23,654 nucleotides of DNA from Rhodospirillales bacterium (lineage in GTDB: Bacteria; Pseudomonadota; Gammaproteobacteria; Steroidobacterales; Rariloculaceae): NCBI GenBank assembly GCA_024640665.1, contig JAHEEO010000001.1:1-23654 (forward strand), read 5' to 3'. Within the stretch, counting starts at the first letter, position 1. Every line of letters begins with the position of its first letter. Position numbers and translations under genes: made by a program. Of the stretch, positions 7,208 to 15,226 are shown piece after piece. The notes under the pieces were generated by a model. The model did not search any database. It saw only the letters and a list, made by a program, of their open reading frames with translations, and had not been told where the DNA came from.

Positions 7208-8530
7208 ATGTTTATCACCAAAAGACACTTGGACAGACGCACATTCTTAAGGGGTGCCGGCGCTACGCTTGCCCTGCCGCTCCTTGATGCGATGATTCCA
7301 GCATTTGCAGCAAACGCCCCAAGCACAACAAGACTTGGATTCGTCTATGTGCCTCACGGCGCAATCATGACTGAGTGGACCCCAGATTCGGTAGGCAACG
7401 GGTTCGAATTCAAACCGACGCTGCAATCATTGGAACCGTATCGCCAACGCCTAAACATCATCAGCGGGTTACACCATCGAGCCGCGGACTCAACCGCCGT
7501 GCATTCATTGAGTCCAACCACGTGGCTCAGTGGCGTCCGGCCGAAGCCGACCCAGGGCGTCGATGCTTTCGCCGGTATCACCGCCGATCAAATCGCGGCA
7601 GAACACATCGGCCAAGAAACGATGCTGCCTTCGATCGAATTGGCAACGGAAGATCACTCTGGCCTGATCGGCGCATGCGACCGAGATTACGGCTGCATCT
7701 ATATGAATACGCTGTCATGGCGCACTGAAACCAGCCCAATGCCAATGGAGATAAACCCGCGTAAGACCTTCGAACGCATGTTCGGACAAGGCGGCAGCGT
7801 CGAGCAACGTATTGCCAGGCAGAAAGAAGACCTGAGCATTCTGGATGCATTGAGCACGCAGGCGCATGGCCTGCAGCGCCAGCTCGGAAATCGCGACCGC
7901 GCGACACTCGAGCAGTATCTCGAAGGCATTCGCGAAATAGAGCGGCGCTTACAACTCGCTGAAACGCAAATCGCCAGCAATCCCGACCTCGACATCCCCG
8001 AAGCGCCGGCCGGCATTCCGTTTGCGTATGAGGAACATGTCAATACGCTGTTTGACCTGATGGCGCTTGCCTACCAGGCCGATATCACACGGGTCTTTAC
8101 GTTTATGATGGCCCGCGAAGTCAGTAATCGGACTTACCCCCAAGTCGGCGTTACCGAGGGACATCACGCGACATCGCATCACCAGAATCGCGCCGACAAG
8201 ATGGCCAACTGCGCCAAAATTCAAGGCTACCACGTCGGCTTGTTCAAAGGATTTCTCGACCGGCTCGATGCGATTCCAGACGGCGACGGCAGCGTGCTGG
8301 ACAATACGCTGCTCTTATACGGCAGCAACATGAGCAACAGTAATGCCCACGATCACTTCCCTCTGCCCAATGTGCTGGTAGGCGGTGCGCGCGGCCGTAT
8401 GCAAGGCGGTCAACATGTTAAGGAAGTGGACCACACACCGATGACCAATTTATTACTGAGCATGCTGCATAAAGCAGACGTACCCATTGAACAGCTCGGC
8501 GATAGCACCGGCGTCATTTCAAACATCTAA
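7208..8530 (+). CDS. Tat-exported DUF1552 (HXXSHH) protein
   Basis: A 440-residue protein from ATG 7208. The N-terminus carries a twin-arginine signal (Arg10-Arg11 in DRRTFLRGAGATLALPLLDA), so it is probably folded in the cytoplasm and exported. The rest matches DUF1552 (PF07586): FVYVPHGAIMTEWTP at the start of the mature part, LNIISGLHHRAAD, and the family signature His-x-x-Ser-His-His (HATSHH, residues 320-325). A C-terminal block LLLYGSNMSNSNAHDHFPLPNVL follows. The function is unknown; the histidine cluster suggests metal binding. In many proteobacteria and planctomycetes the gene follows a large DUF1592/cytochrome-like gene, but none is present here. The exported ankyrin protein that often follows it is present, 18 bases downstream. 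Confidence 0.9.
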   Translation: MFITKRHLDRRTFLRGAGATLALPLLDAMIPAFAANAPSTTRLGFVYVPHGAIMTEWTPDSVGNGFEFKPTLQSLEPYRQRLNIISGLHHRAADSTAVHSLSPTTWLSGVRPKPTQGVDAFAGITADQIAAEHIGQETMLPSIELATEDHSGLIGACDRDYGCIYMNTLSWRTETSPMPMEINPRKTFERMFGQGGSVEQRIARQKEDLSILDALSTQAHGLQRQLGNRDRATLEQYLEGIREIERRLQLAETQIASNPDLDIPEAPAGIPFAYEEHVNTLFDLMALAYQADITRVFTFMMAREVSNRTYPQVGVTEGHHATSHHQNRADKMANCAKIQGYHVGLFKGFLDRLDAIPDGDGSVLDNTLLLYGSNMSNSNAHDHFPLPNVLVGGARGRMQGGQHVKEVDHTPMTNLLLSMLHKADVPIEQLGDSTGVISNI

Positions 8531-8548
8531 CCGCTCATTGAAGCCCTG

Positions 8549-10057
8549 ATGCGCAGAACCCTACTTCTCGGCCTACTCACCGCGAGTGTCACATGTCTGC
8601 AGGCGCAAGCAACACCCGAACAGCTTCTGCAGGCGGCAAGAACTGGCAACCGTGGCGCTGCAATCGCGCTAATTCGCGAAAACACCGACGTCACGGCCAC
8701 TTCTGCAGATGGCACAACCGCACTGCACTGGGCCGTATTGCACAACGACATCGACTTAGTGCAAGCATTGCTCGCATCAGGAGCGGACGCTACCGCCACG
8801 AATCGATACGGCATTTCACCTTTGTATTTGGCAGCGCAAAACGGCAGCGCAGCAACGATCGAGTTGCTGCTCGATGCGGGGGGCAGCGCCAACGAAGTCG
8901 GCACGCAGGGTGAAACTGTGTTGATGACCGTAGCCCGCACGGGTGCGGTAGATGCCGCCAAACTGCTGCTCGAACGCGGAGCAGCCGTAGACGCCAGAGA
9001 AACCTGGCATGGTCAAACGGCCCTCATGTGGGCCGCTGGAGACGGTCATGCGGCCATGATTGAGCTGCTGACGGAACACGGTGCAGACCCTAATACGCTG
9101 TCTGCTATCGAAGAGTGGGAGCGGCAGAGGACCGCCGAGCCTCGCGACAAGTGGCTGCCGCCAGGTGGTATGAGTGCGCTTTTATTTGCGGCGCGAGAAG
9201 GCTGCGGGAGCTGCATAACCGCACTGGCCAAAGCCGGTGCAGATGTCGACCAGACAACGCCGGACGGCATCAGCGCCATTACGCTGGCGCTGATCAACGG
9301 GCACTACGACGTCGCAGCAGCGCTTGTTGAAGTTGGCACCGATGTAACTCTCATTGACTATACCGGCCGAACAGCACTGTACGCTGCGATCGACTTCAGT
9401 ACGATGCCAAACTCAAATCGGCCGGCACCGCACGTCATAGAAAACGAGCATTCCGCGCTCGATGTCGCTGCGCTCATAATTCAACGCGGCGCAGACGTAA
9501 ACGCACAACTGACGCGTCTGCCACCCTATCGGGCGAAGCTTGATCGTGGCAACGACGCGGTACTCGGTGCCGGCACCACGCCGCTGATGCGCGCGGCGAA
9601 AGCCGGCGATGTTCCAGCTATAGAGACCTTGCTATCCGCAGGCGCAGACCCATTGCTTCGGACAGCATACTCGGAACGCTCCGGCCGTGGTGGCGTCGAC
9701 GCGCTGCTGCTTGCCGCCGGCGTCGGCACCACGGAGCAAGATACAACGGGACGGAATAAAACTCAGCAGCAGGCAATCGATGCCATTCGCTTGCTTGTTG
9801 CCAACGGCGCAGACATTCACTCGACAGACGGCGCCGGGCACAATGCGCTCCATGGTGCGGCACTGCAAGGTTATGACGATGTCATTCGTTTTCTCGCCAG
9901 CGAGGGTGTCGACCTGAAAGCACTCGACGCAAACGGCCGCTCACCGCTGGATACGGCACTTGGCCTTGCCGGTGGTTTTGGCTTCGCAGGCAATGAAGGT
10001 GTCGTCCGTGAAGACACCGCTGCACTAATCCGAGAACTACTGCTCAACTCCGACTGA
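8549..10057 (+). CDS. Exported ankyrin-repeat protein
   Basis: A 502-residue protein with a Sec signal peptide (MRRTLLLGLLTASVTCLQAQA, cleavage near residue 21) and about ten ankyrin repeats. Typical repeats are clear: DGTTALHWAVLHNDIDLVQAL, then YGISPLYLAAQNGSAATIEL, GQTALMWAAGDGHAAMIELL, GTTPLMRAAKAGDVPAIETL and GHNALHGAALQGYDDVIRFL. Less regular linkers lie near residues 190-210 and 290-335. Ankyrin repeats bind proteins, so this is probably a periplasmic scaffold. It starts 18 bases after the DUF1552 stop, without a clear Shine-Dalgarno site, so it is likely co-transcribed and coupled with that gene. The DUF1552-ankyrin pair recurs in related genomes and may form a complex. Confidence 0.9.
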   Translation: MRRTLLLGLLTASVTCLQAQATPEQLLQAARTGNRGAAIALIRENTDVTATSADGTTALHWAVLHNDIDLVQALLASGADATATNRYGISPLYLAAQNGSAATIELLLDAGGSANEVGTQGETVLMTVARTGAVDAAKLLLERGAAVDARETWHGQTALMWAAGDGHAAMIELLTEHGADPNTLSAIEEWERQRTAEPRDKWLPPGGMSALLFAAREGCGSCITALAKAGADVDQTTPDGISAITLALINGHYDVAAALVEVGTDVTLIDYTGRTALYAAIDFSTMPNSNRPAPHVIENEHSALDVAALIIQRGADVNAQLTRLPPYRAKLDRGNDAVLGAGTTPLMRAAKAGDVPAIETLLSAGADPLLRTAYSERSGRGGVDALLLAAGVGTTEQDTTGRNKTQQQAIDAIRLLVANGADIHSTDGAGHNALHGAALQGYDDVIRFLASEGVDLKALDANGRSPLDTALGLAGGFGFAGNEGVVREDTAALIRELLLNSD

Positions 10058-10068
10058 ACATAGCTCAC

Positions 10069-10427
10069 TCAACAAGTCGTTCTTCGAGTCAGCCAATAGT
10101 CCAGCGAGAAATGACCCGGACCATAAATCTTTATGGCCAGCAACATCACCCCCAAAGTAGATGATCGGCCAATGCTCCCGTTCCAAATTCTGGATTGAAA
10201 ATAACATGTGCGTAAGACACGACGGTTACGACGTTTACAAACTGTAGCCCGATAGCCGACAGGCGTCCTCAGACCGACCCAAAGCAGGACCGGAAACACT
10301 AACTCACCCGCAGTTCCAAGCACTGCCACCCAACATATAGACGCAATCCGAGCGCCAGTAAATTCTGTAAGTAGTTGAGCAGCGTGGCCGGAACTTCGAT
10401 CAGCCATCGTAGGGCCATAGGGTACAT
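10069..10427 (-). pseudogene. Decayed DoxX-family gene (frameshifts plus internal deletion)
   Basis: On the minus strand DoxX-like sequence can be read only by changing frame three times. Segment 1 (about 10427-10325) gives LLNYLQNLLALGLRLYVGW. Segment 2 (about 10325-10260), in another frame, gives LGTAGELVFPVLLWVGL. Segment 3 (about 10260-10150) gives AIGLQFVNVVTVVSYAHVIF then GALADHLLWG. Segment 4 (to 10069) gives VMLLAIKIYGPGHFSLDYWL. About 40 residues expected between segments 1 and 2 are missing. The open frame of 112 codons that spans the region is in frame only for segments 2 and 4. DoxX proteins are small inner-membrane proteins of uncertain role. Several independent lesions argue for a real pseudogene rather than one sequencing error, although the last break lies at a G5 run. 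Confidence 0.75.
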
Positions 10428-10653
10428 GTCATTTTCCACAATTACAGGCGCGGGTCGCCCTTCAATTCTGACCGCGTTTCGAATGACTTTATTGCAGGAG
10501 CAGCACAGGTTGACTCAAAGACCCCATGAAAGCAGAACTTCGGCATGCCAATTATTGCCGCCTAAGGTGAGATTTGTTGGCGAGCTGAAGTAACATGTAC
10601 TCAGGCGCCGGCATTAGCCGCCGCGAATCGCATAATCGTTGGGGGGGGGCTCG
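10428..10653 (+). other. Non-coding leader of the SnoaL-like tandem block
   Basis: The gap between the ankyrin gene and the next gene is 596 bases; after the DoxX remnant, 226 bases remain. I see no convincing coding frame on either strand. A 72-codon plus-strand frame ending at 10593 has no family resemblance. The segment should carry the promoter for the operon starting at 10654, but no hexamer pair stands out. Its last ten bases contain a run of nine G (10641-10649). Confidence 0.4.
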
Positions 10654-11388
10654 GTGATCAAGAAACGATTCTTGCTGTCGGCAGCGGCAGTCATCGCTAC
10701 CATAGTGAGCGGCAGCGTAGAACGTATACAAGCTCAGGCAACGACCGATTTGGCCCGTCTGGACGCGCTGGACGCCGAATTATCGGCGCTCGAACAAGCA
10801 GCAGAATTGCTCGAAGCAAACAAAGCCGTCAGACGAGTGCAGCGCGCCTACGGCTATTACGTCGATAAGGGGCTCAGTGACGAAGTCGCCGATCTATTCT
10901 CGGCCAACGCTACTGCAGAGCTCGGTGGTTTCGGCGTATTTGTTGGAAAAGAACGCGTAGCCGAACTTTATGCAGCACTGCTGGGCGACGGCCTGCGCGC
11001 AGGCCAGCTAAACAATCACATGATTCTCCAGGGCGTGGTTCATGTTGACCCGAATGGCACAACCGCCAAAGGCCGCTGGCGCGCGCTCATCCAACTCGGC
11101 CAGCATGGCGAGAGCGCGACATGGTCCGAAGGACCCTACGAAAACGAATACATCAAGGAAAATGGCGTCTGGCGGATCAGTAAATTGCATTGGTACATGA
11201 CTTTGTCGGCACCGTATGCGCCGGGTTGGCACATGCAAGCAGCCCCGTTAGGCGAGCCGCTTGAAACGTTACCACCGGATTTGCCGCCGACTGAAGAATA
11301 CGAATCCTACCCCGGGGCATACCTGACTCAGTTTCACTACGACAATCCAGTATCCGGTCGAGTGGCAGGAGCACAGCCCGGTGAATAG
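10654..11388 (+). CDS. Exported SnoaL/NTF2-like protein, tandem copy 1
   Basis: A 244-residue protein from GTG 10654; a TTG at 10639 in the same frame would place the G9 run inside the coding region. It has a Sec signal peptide (basic KKR, hydrophobic core, cleavage near AQA at residue 29). A short coiled-coil-like helix rich in Leu, Ala and Glu (residues 33-58) is followed by the SnoaL-like domain (PF13577 type): VQRAYGYYVDKG (residues 62-73), VADLFSANATAELGG, and the pair NNHMILQGVVHVD and KGRWRALIQL. The C-terminus carries the tail YESYPGAYLTQFHYDNPVSG, shared with the next two genes. The function is unknown. Its last 8 bases overlap the start of the next gene, which points to translational coupling. 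Confidence 0.8.
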   Translation: MIKKRFLLSAAAVIATIVSGSVERIQAQATTDLARLDALDAELSALEQAAELLEANKAVRRVQRAYGYYVDKGLSDEVADLFSANATAELGGFGVFVGKERVAELYAALLGDGLRAGQLNNHMILQGVVHVDPNGTTAKGRWRALIQLGQHGESATWSEGPYENEYIKENGVWRISKLHWYMTLSAPYAPGWHMQAAPLGEPLETLPPDLPPTEEYESYPGAYLTQFHYDNPVSGRVAGAQPGE

Positions 11389-12094
11389 GACGACACTCTT
11401 GATCGCTGCCGCATTTGCCGCGGTAGCCAGCGTCAATGCCTCCGCTCAAGACGATGCGCAAGCGCGCATTGCCGCAGTTCGCGCAAGACTCAACGCTTTG
11501 GAAAGTCGCGCCGACCGAGTCAGCGACATTAATGAGATCGAAAATCTACAGCGTAGTTATGGCTACTACTTTGACAAAATGCTGTGGGACCATGTAGCCG
11601 ATCTGTTTGCTGAAAGCGGCACGATGGAGCGCGGCACGAGTGGCGTATACGTCGGCCAATCACGCATTCGAGAATATCTCCACAGCCTAAGCGGCGGTCG
11701 AGAGGGCCCCCTCGAAGGCGTGCTGAACAATCACCTTCAGTTACAGCCGATCATCACGTTAAGCAATGACGGCCGCACCGCACAGGGCCGCTGGCGTGCA
11801 TGGGTCTTAACTGGCGTAAGCGGTTCAGGCTCTGGCGGCAACTGGGGCGAAGGTCCTTATGAGAACAGCTACGTTAAGGAAGACGGGGTCTGGAAAATTC
11901 AATCATTACGCTGGTACGGTAACTACATGGCGCCATACGAAGCCGGCTGGATAAATGTTGATCCAGAAGATTTGGCCGCTCACACCGTCAGTCCAACGCT
12001 CGAGCCGGATCGTCCGCCCAGCGCCGACTACGAACCTTATCCAGGCACGTCCGTTATTCCGTTCCACTTCGAAAACCCGGGTCGCGGAAACTAA
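11381..12094 (+). CDS. Exported SnoaL/NTF2-like protein, tandem copy 2
   Basis: A 237-residue paralogue of the preceding gene. It has a Sec signal peptide with a likely cleavage after ASA (residue 22), a short charged helix (residues 26-50), then LQRSYGYYFDKMLWDHVADL (56-75), GVYVGQSRIREYLHSL, NNHLQLQPIITL and GRWRAWVL, and the C-terminal tail YEPYPGTSVIPFHFENPGRG. The start is GTG 11381, overlapping the upstream stop by 8 bases; the only Shine-Dalgarno-like sequence is inside the upstream gene (GGAG about 10 bases before). It is linked to the next gene by a one-base stop-start overlap. The substrate or partner is unknown. Confidence 0.82.
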   Translation: MNRTTLLIAAAFAAVASVNASAQDDAQARIAAVRARLNALESRADRVSDINEIENLQRSYGYYFDKMLWDHVADLFAESGTMERGTSGVYVGQSRIREYLHSLSGGREGPLEGVLNNHLQLQPIITLSNDGRTAQGRWRAWVLTGVSGSGSGGNWGEGPYENSYVKEDGVWKIQSLRWYGNYMAPYEAGWINVDPEDLAAHTVSPTLEPDRPPSADYEPYPGTSVIPFHFENPGRGN

Positions 12095-12876
12095 TGGGGA
12101 TGCCAGCAATGACAAAAACATCAGCTCGATTCATTATGTCGGCGGCCATTGCACTGATGTTGGGCGCCTGCTCTCCAACTGAAGCGCCAGAGACATCTGA
12201 GGCCAACAACAACTTTGACGCCAGTGCGGCAATCGCGGAGCTTGAAGCAGCGGTTGCTGCGGCGCGTACGCGATTAGAGCGCTTGCGCGATTTCGATGAA
12301 CTCGAAAACTTAGCCGGCATGTATGGCTTCTACGTCGACAAGTCGTTGCACGACGATGTCGCAGATATTTTTGCAGACGATGGCATTGTCGAGATACTCG
12401 GTCGCGGGGTTTACTACGGAACAGACCGGGTGCGTGAATACATGCATAATTTGGGGCCCCTCGGGCCTCGCGACGGTGCCTTGTTTAATCACATGCACCT
12501 GCAACCGGTCATCAACATCTCTGACGACGGCTTACGCGCGCGCTGGCGCTCCAGACTGTTCGTTATGTTTGGCATTCAAAACGTCAATGCACAGTGGGGT
12601 GCCGGAGTCTATGAAAACGAACTCGTCAAACAAGACGGCGTTTGGAAATTCGATTACTTGCATGCGTATCAAACCTTCTACACCAATTACGAAGATGGAT
12701 GGGCGAAGCGCGCTTCAGGCATCTTCGCTCCTTACGACCGGCTGCCGCCCGACGGGCCACAGTCTGTGCCATACGACCCATATCCCGCCGCGTTTGTACC
12801 CCCATTTCACTATGTGAATCCGGTGTCTGGACGCGACGAGTACTTCGGTCAACCTCGGCCACCCGCACTGCCCTAG
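12094..12876 (+). CDS. SnoaL/NTF2-like lipoprotein, tandem copy 3
   Basis: A 260-residue paralogue, but a lipoprotein: lipobox LGAC with Cys26 when started at ATG 12094. ATGs at 12100 and 12109 are also possible. A low-complexity linker rich in Glu, Asn, Ala and Thr follows Cys26, then a charged helix, MYGFYVDKSLHDDVADIFAD (residues 76-95), GVYYGTDRVREYMHNL, NHMHLQPVINI and ARWRSRLFVMFG, and the tail YDPYPAAFVPPFHYVNPVSG. Stop and start overlap as TAATG with copy 2. Anchoring of only this copy suggests that it could tether the two soluble copies in the periplasm (inference). Glycerol kinase begins 30 bases downstream. Confidence 0.82.
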   Translation: MGMPAMTKTSARFIMSAAIALMLGACSPTEAPETSEANNNFDASAAIAELEAAVAAARTRLERLRDFDELENLAGMYGFYVDKSLHDDVADIFADDGIVEILGRGVYYGTDRVREYMHNLGPLGPRDGALFNHMHLQPVINISDDGLRARWRSRLFVMFGIQNVNAQWGAGVYENELVKQDGVWKFDYLHAYQTFYTNYEDGWAKRASGIFAPYDRLPPDGPQSVPYDPYPAAFVPPFHYVNPVSGRDEYFGQPRPPALP

Positions 12877-12906
12877 TGGCCGTGCAAGCCGAGACGCGAT
12901 AGCTTC

Positions 12907-14406
12907 GTGAGCCGCTATGTAGGAGCAATTGATCAAGGCACGACGAGTAGTCGTTTCATCGTATTTGATGTAACAGGCAGCATCGTTGCGGTTGCACAAA
13001 AAGAGCACCAACAACTTTTCCCGCAACCGGGCTGGGTTGAGCATAACCCGGTAGAAATCTGGAAAAACACGCTCGAAGTTATTGGCAACGCACTGCAAAC
13101 TGCGAACATTACCTCCACCGCACTTGCCGCCGTTGGGATTACCAATCAACGCGAAACAACGGTTGTCTGGGATCGCCACACAGGTGAACCGATACATAAC
13201 GCCTTAGTATGGCAGGACACCCGTGCCGACGAGGTCGTCAAGACGCTTGCCCGGGATGGCGGAAAGGATCGATTTCGGGCTCAAACCGGCCTGCCCCTCG
13301 CCAGTTATTTCAGCGGTTCGAAGCTCCGGTGGTTGCTGGACAACGTTCCCAATGCGCGCGCGCGCGCCATGGCCGGAGACCTGCTGTTTGGCACAATGGA
13401 TTCTTGGCTGATTTGGAATTTAACCGGCGGAACGAGCGGCGGCTTGCACATCACCGATGTCACGAACGCCAGTCGAACGCAGCTTATGGCGCTGGACTCC
13501 CTGGCCTGGTCTTCCGAACTGATGAACGCTTTTGACATACCAGCCCAGCTGCTGCCGAAGATCGTTTCATCCAGCGACAAGCATTGCGTTGCAACCGTTG
13601 GCCCGCTGAAGGATGTGACAATAAGCGGTATAGTCGGCGACCAACAGGCGGCGCTCGTCGGACAGACCTGCTTCAAGCGCGGCGAAGCGAAAAACACCTA
13701 CGGCACAGGGTGTTTCTTGCTGATGAACACCGGAGAGCATCCCGTTGCATCGAAGGCCGGCCTAGCGACTACGGTTGCCTATCGCTTTGGTGACGAACCG
13801 GCGCACTATGCACTCGAAGGCTCCATCGCAATTACCGGGTCCCTGATCCAATGGCTCAGAGACAACCTCGGAATCATCGAACAAAGCAAGGATGTAGAAG
13901 CGCTGGCGCGCTCCGTAAACGACAACGGCGACGTTTATTTCGTCCCGGCGTTCTCCGGCTTGTACGCACCGCATTGGCGCGATGATGCGCGTGGCGTGGT
14001 CGCGGGGCTCACCCGTTTTTCCAATCGCGGTCACATTGCGCGGGCCGCACTTGAAGCAACTGCTTACCAAACGCGCGAAGTCCTCGACGCAATGCAACAA
14101 GACTCTGGTGTACCAATTTTGGAGCTGCGCGTAGACGGCGGCATGGTTGCCAACGAGCTGCTGATGCAGTTTCAGGCCGACATACTGGATGCCCCGGTCG
14201 TAAGCCCTGCTGTGACCGAAACAACGGCGCTGGGCGCAGCATATGCCGCGGGTTTGGCGACTGGATTTTGGCGCGATACGCAAACGCTGCGCAAGAACTG
14301 GCGCGTCGCAAAGCGCTGGTCGCCGGGCATGCCGGCCGACGACCGAGCTCGGCTCTTCCGTTCATGGCAAAAAGCTGTGCAACGCACGTTGAATTGGGTC
14401 GACTAA
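12907..14406 (+). CDS. glpK: Glycerol kinase
   Basis: A 499-residue FGGY-family kinase that phosphorylates glycerol to sn-glycerol 3-phosphate in the cytoplasm. Visible are the phosphate-binding loop AIDQGTTSSR (residues 7-16), the glycerol-contact region NQRETTVVWDR, catalytic Asp245 in GIVGDQQAALVGQ (the same number as in E. coli GlpK), the motif KNTYGTGCFLLMN (262-274) and the C-terminal FGGY signature DGGMVANELLMQFQADIL. The length matches E. coli GlpK (502). In the loop that binds fructose-1,6-bisphosphate in E. coli, Gly234 and Arg236 are replaced by Leu and Asp, so that feedback is probably absent. It starts at GTG 12907, 30 bases after the SnoaL-like lipoprotein. No glpF, glpD or glpR is in the window. 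Confidence 0.96.
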   Translation: MSRYVGAIDQGTTSSRFIVFDVTGSIVAVAQKEHQQLFPQPGWVEHNPVEIWKNTLEVIGNALQTANITSTALAAVGITNQRETTVVWDRHTGEPIHNALVWQDTRADEVVKTLARDGGKDRFRAQTGLPLASYFSGSKLRWLLDNVPNARARAMAGDLLFGTMDSWLIWNLTGGTSGGLHITDVTNASRTQLMALDSLAWSSELMNAFDIPAQLLPKIVSSSDKHCVATVGPLKDVTISGIVGDQQAALVGQTCFKRGEAKNTYGTGCFLLMNTGEHPVASKAGLATTVAYRFGDEPAHYALEGSIAITGSLIQWLRDNLGIIEQSKDVEALARSVNDNGDVYFVPAFSGLYAPHWRDDARGVVAGLTRFSNRGHIARAALEATAYQTREVLDAMQQDSGVPILELRVDGGMVANELLMQFQADILDAPVVSPAVTETTALGAAYAAGLATGFWRDTQTLRKNWRVAKRWSPGMPADDRARLFRSWQKAVQRTLNWVD

Positions 14407-14513
14407 GACATCTGAAGGCAAGTCTTCTGTGAAATCGACGGAATCTGCGCCCTTACAGGGTAGAATTGGGCCCATTAGCAAAAGGCTCACTAAATTAGTA
14501 TCGAGGACCTACG

Positions 14514-15167
14514 ATGAACGAACCAGCATCTGACAACGCGGCGGCATCCGGCAAACGCATCGCAATGAGCGCAATCATAGGTGCCGTGGTTGCCGCGGCT
14601 ATTCTTTTCCTGTTTGTATTACCGGCAGAATATGGCGTTGATCCAACGGGCATCGGAGCAAAACTCGGGCTCACACAAATGACGGCAGAGCCCACTGGCC
14701 CGACCCGCACAATCGAAGTCGTAGATGTTCTGGGCGGCAATGAGAATCTGACGGAAATAGAGATTCCAGACTTCGGCGAGCCGATTCCACTGCCAAATAC
14801 AGATATTCATCAAGGTGAAGACTCACCTATTCGCACGGACACATTGGAAGTGACCATCGCACCCGAAAGCGAAACCGAAGTTAAGACTGTGCTACAAAAG
14901 TCTAATGTCATTTTGTATTCATGGCAGACAGACCAGGGCACCGTATACACGGACTTTCATGGGCACGACCCTGAAATGAGCAACGAGTTTTGGGTTCGCT
15001 ACCTCGAAGACCAAGATGGCAGCAGCGGACACAGCGGCTCGTTGGTCGCACCATTCAACGGCGAACACGGATGGTACTGGCTGAATTACAATGAATTCCC
15101 AGTGACCATTACATTAACTGTTACCGGCTTTTATGACGACATCATCGACTACTCAGACTTGTTCTAG
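14514..15167 (+). CDS. Membrane-anchored protein of unknown function
   Basis: A 217-residue protein with one N-terminal transmembrane helix (about residues 17-36), immediately followed by PAEYGVDPTGIGAKLGLTQM. This stretch resembles proteins annotated as transmembrane anchor proteins in proteobacteria. The rest is an acidic, mostly beta-rich domain, probably periplasmic, with DTLEVTIAPESETEVKTVL, WQTDQGTVYTDFHGHDPE and the C-terminal GWYWLNYNEFPVTITLTVTG. No catalytic motif is recognisable. Start ATG 14514 has GAGGA about 7 bases upstream. The 107-base gap after glpK suggests its own promoter. It lies 59 bases upstream of the lactate permease; a functional link is only positional. Confidence 0.7.
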   Translation: MNEPASDNAAASGKRIAMSAIIGAVVAAAILFLFVLPAEYGVDPTGIGAKLGLTQMTAEPTGPTRTIEVVDVLGGNENLTEIEIPDFGEPIPLPNTDIHQGEDSPIRTDTLEVTIAPESETEVKTVLQKSNVILYSWQTDQGTVYTDFHGHDPEMSNEFWVRYLEDQDGSSGHSGSLVAPFNGEHGWYWLNYNEFPVTITLTVTGFYDDIIDYSDLF

Positions 15168-15226
15168 TCCGGGCCCAGTCGTAATAACAATAATCCAGCA
15201 CTGCGAACTCTAGGGGAGGTCTGCTC

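Noticed and set aside
10375..10593. A 72-codon plus-strand frame in the leader of the SnoaL block
   Set aside because: It overlaps the DoxX remnant antisense, has no family resemblance and no Shine-Dalgarno site.
13351..13365. GCGCGCGCGC run as a Z-DNA or slippage element
   Set aside because: It encodes the ordinary Ala-Arg-Ala-Arg-Ala stretch of glycerol kinase and is short.
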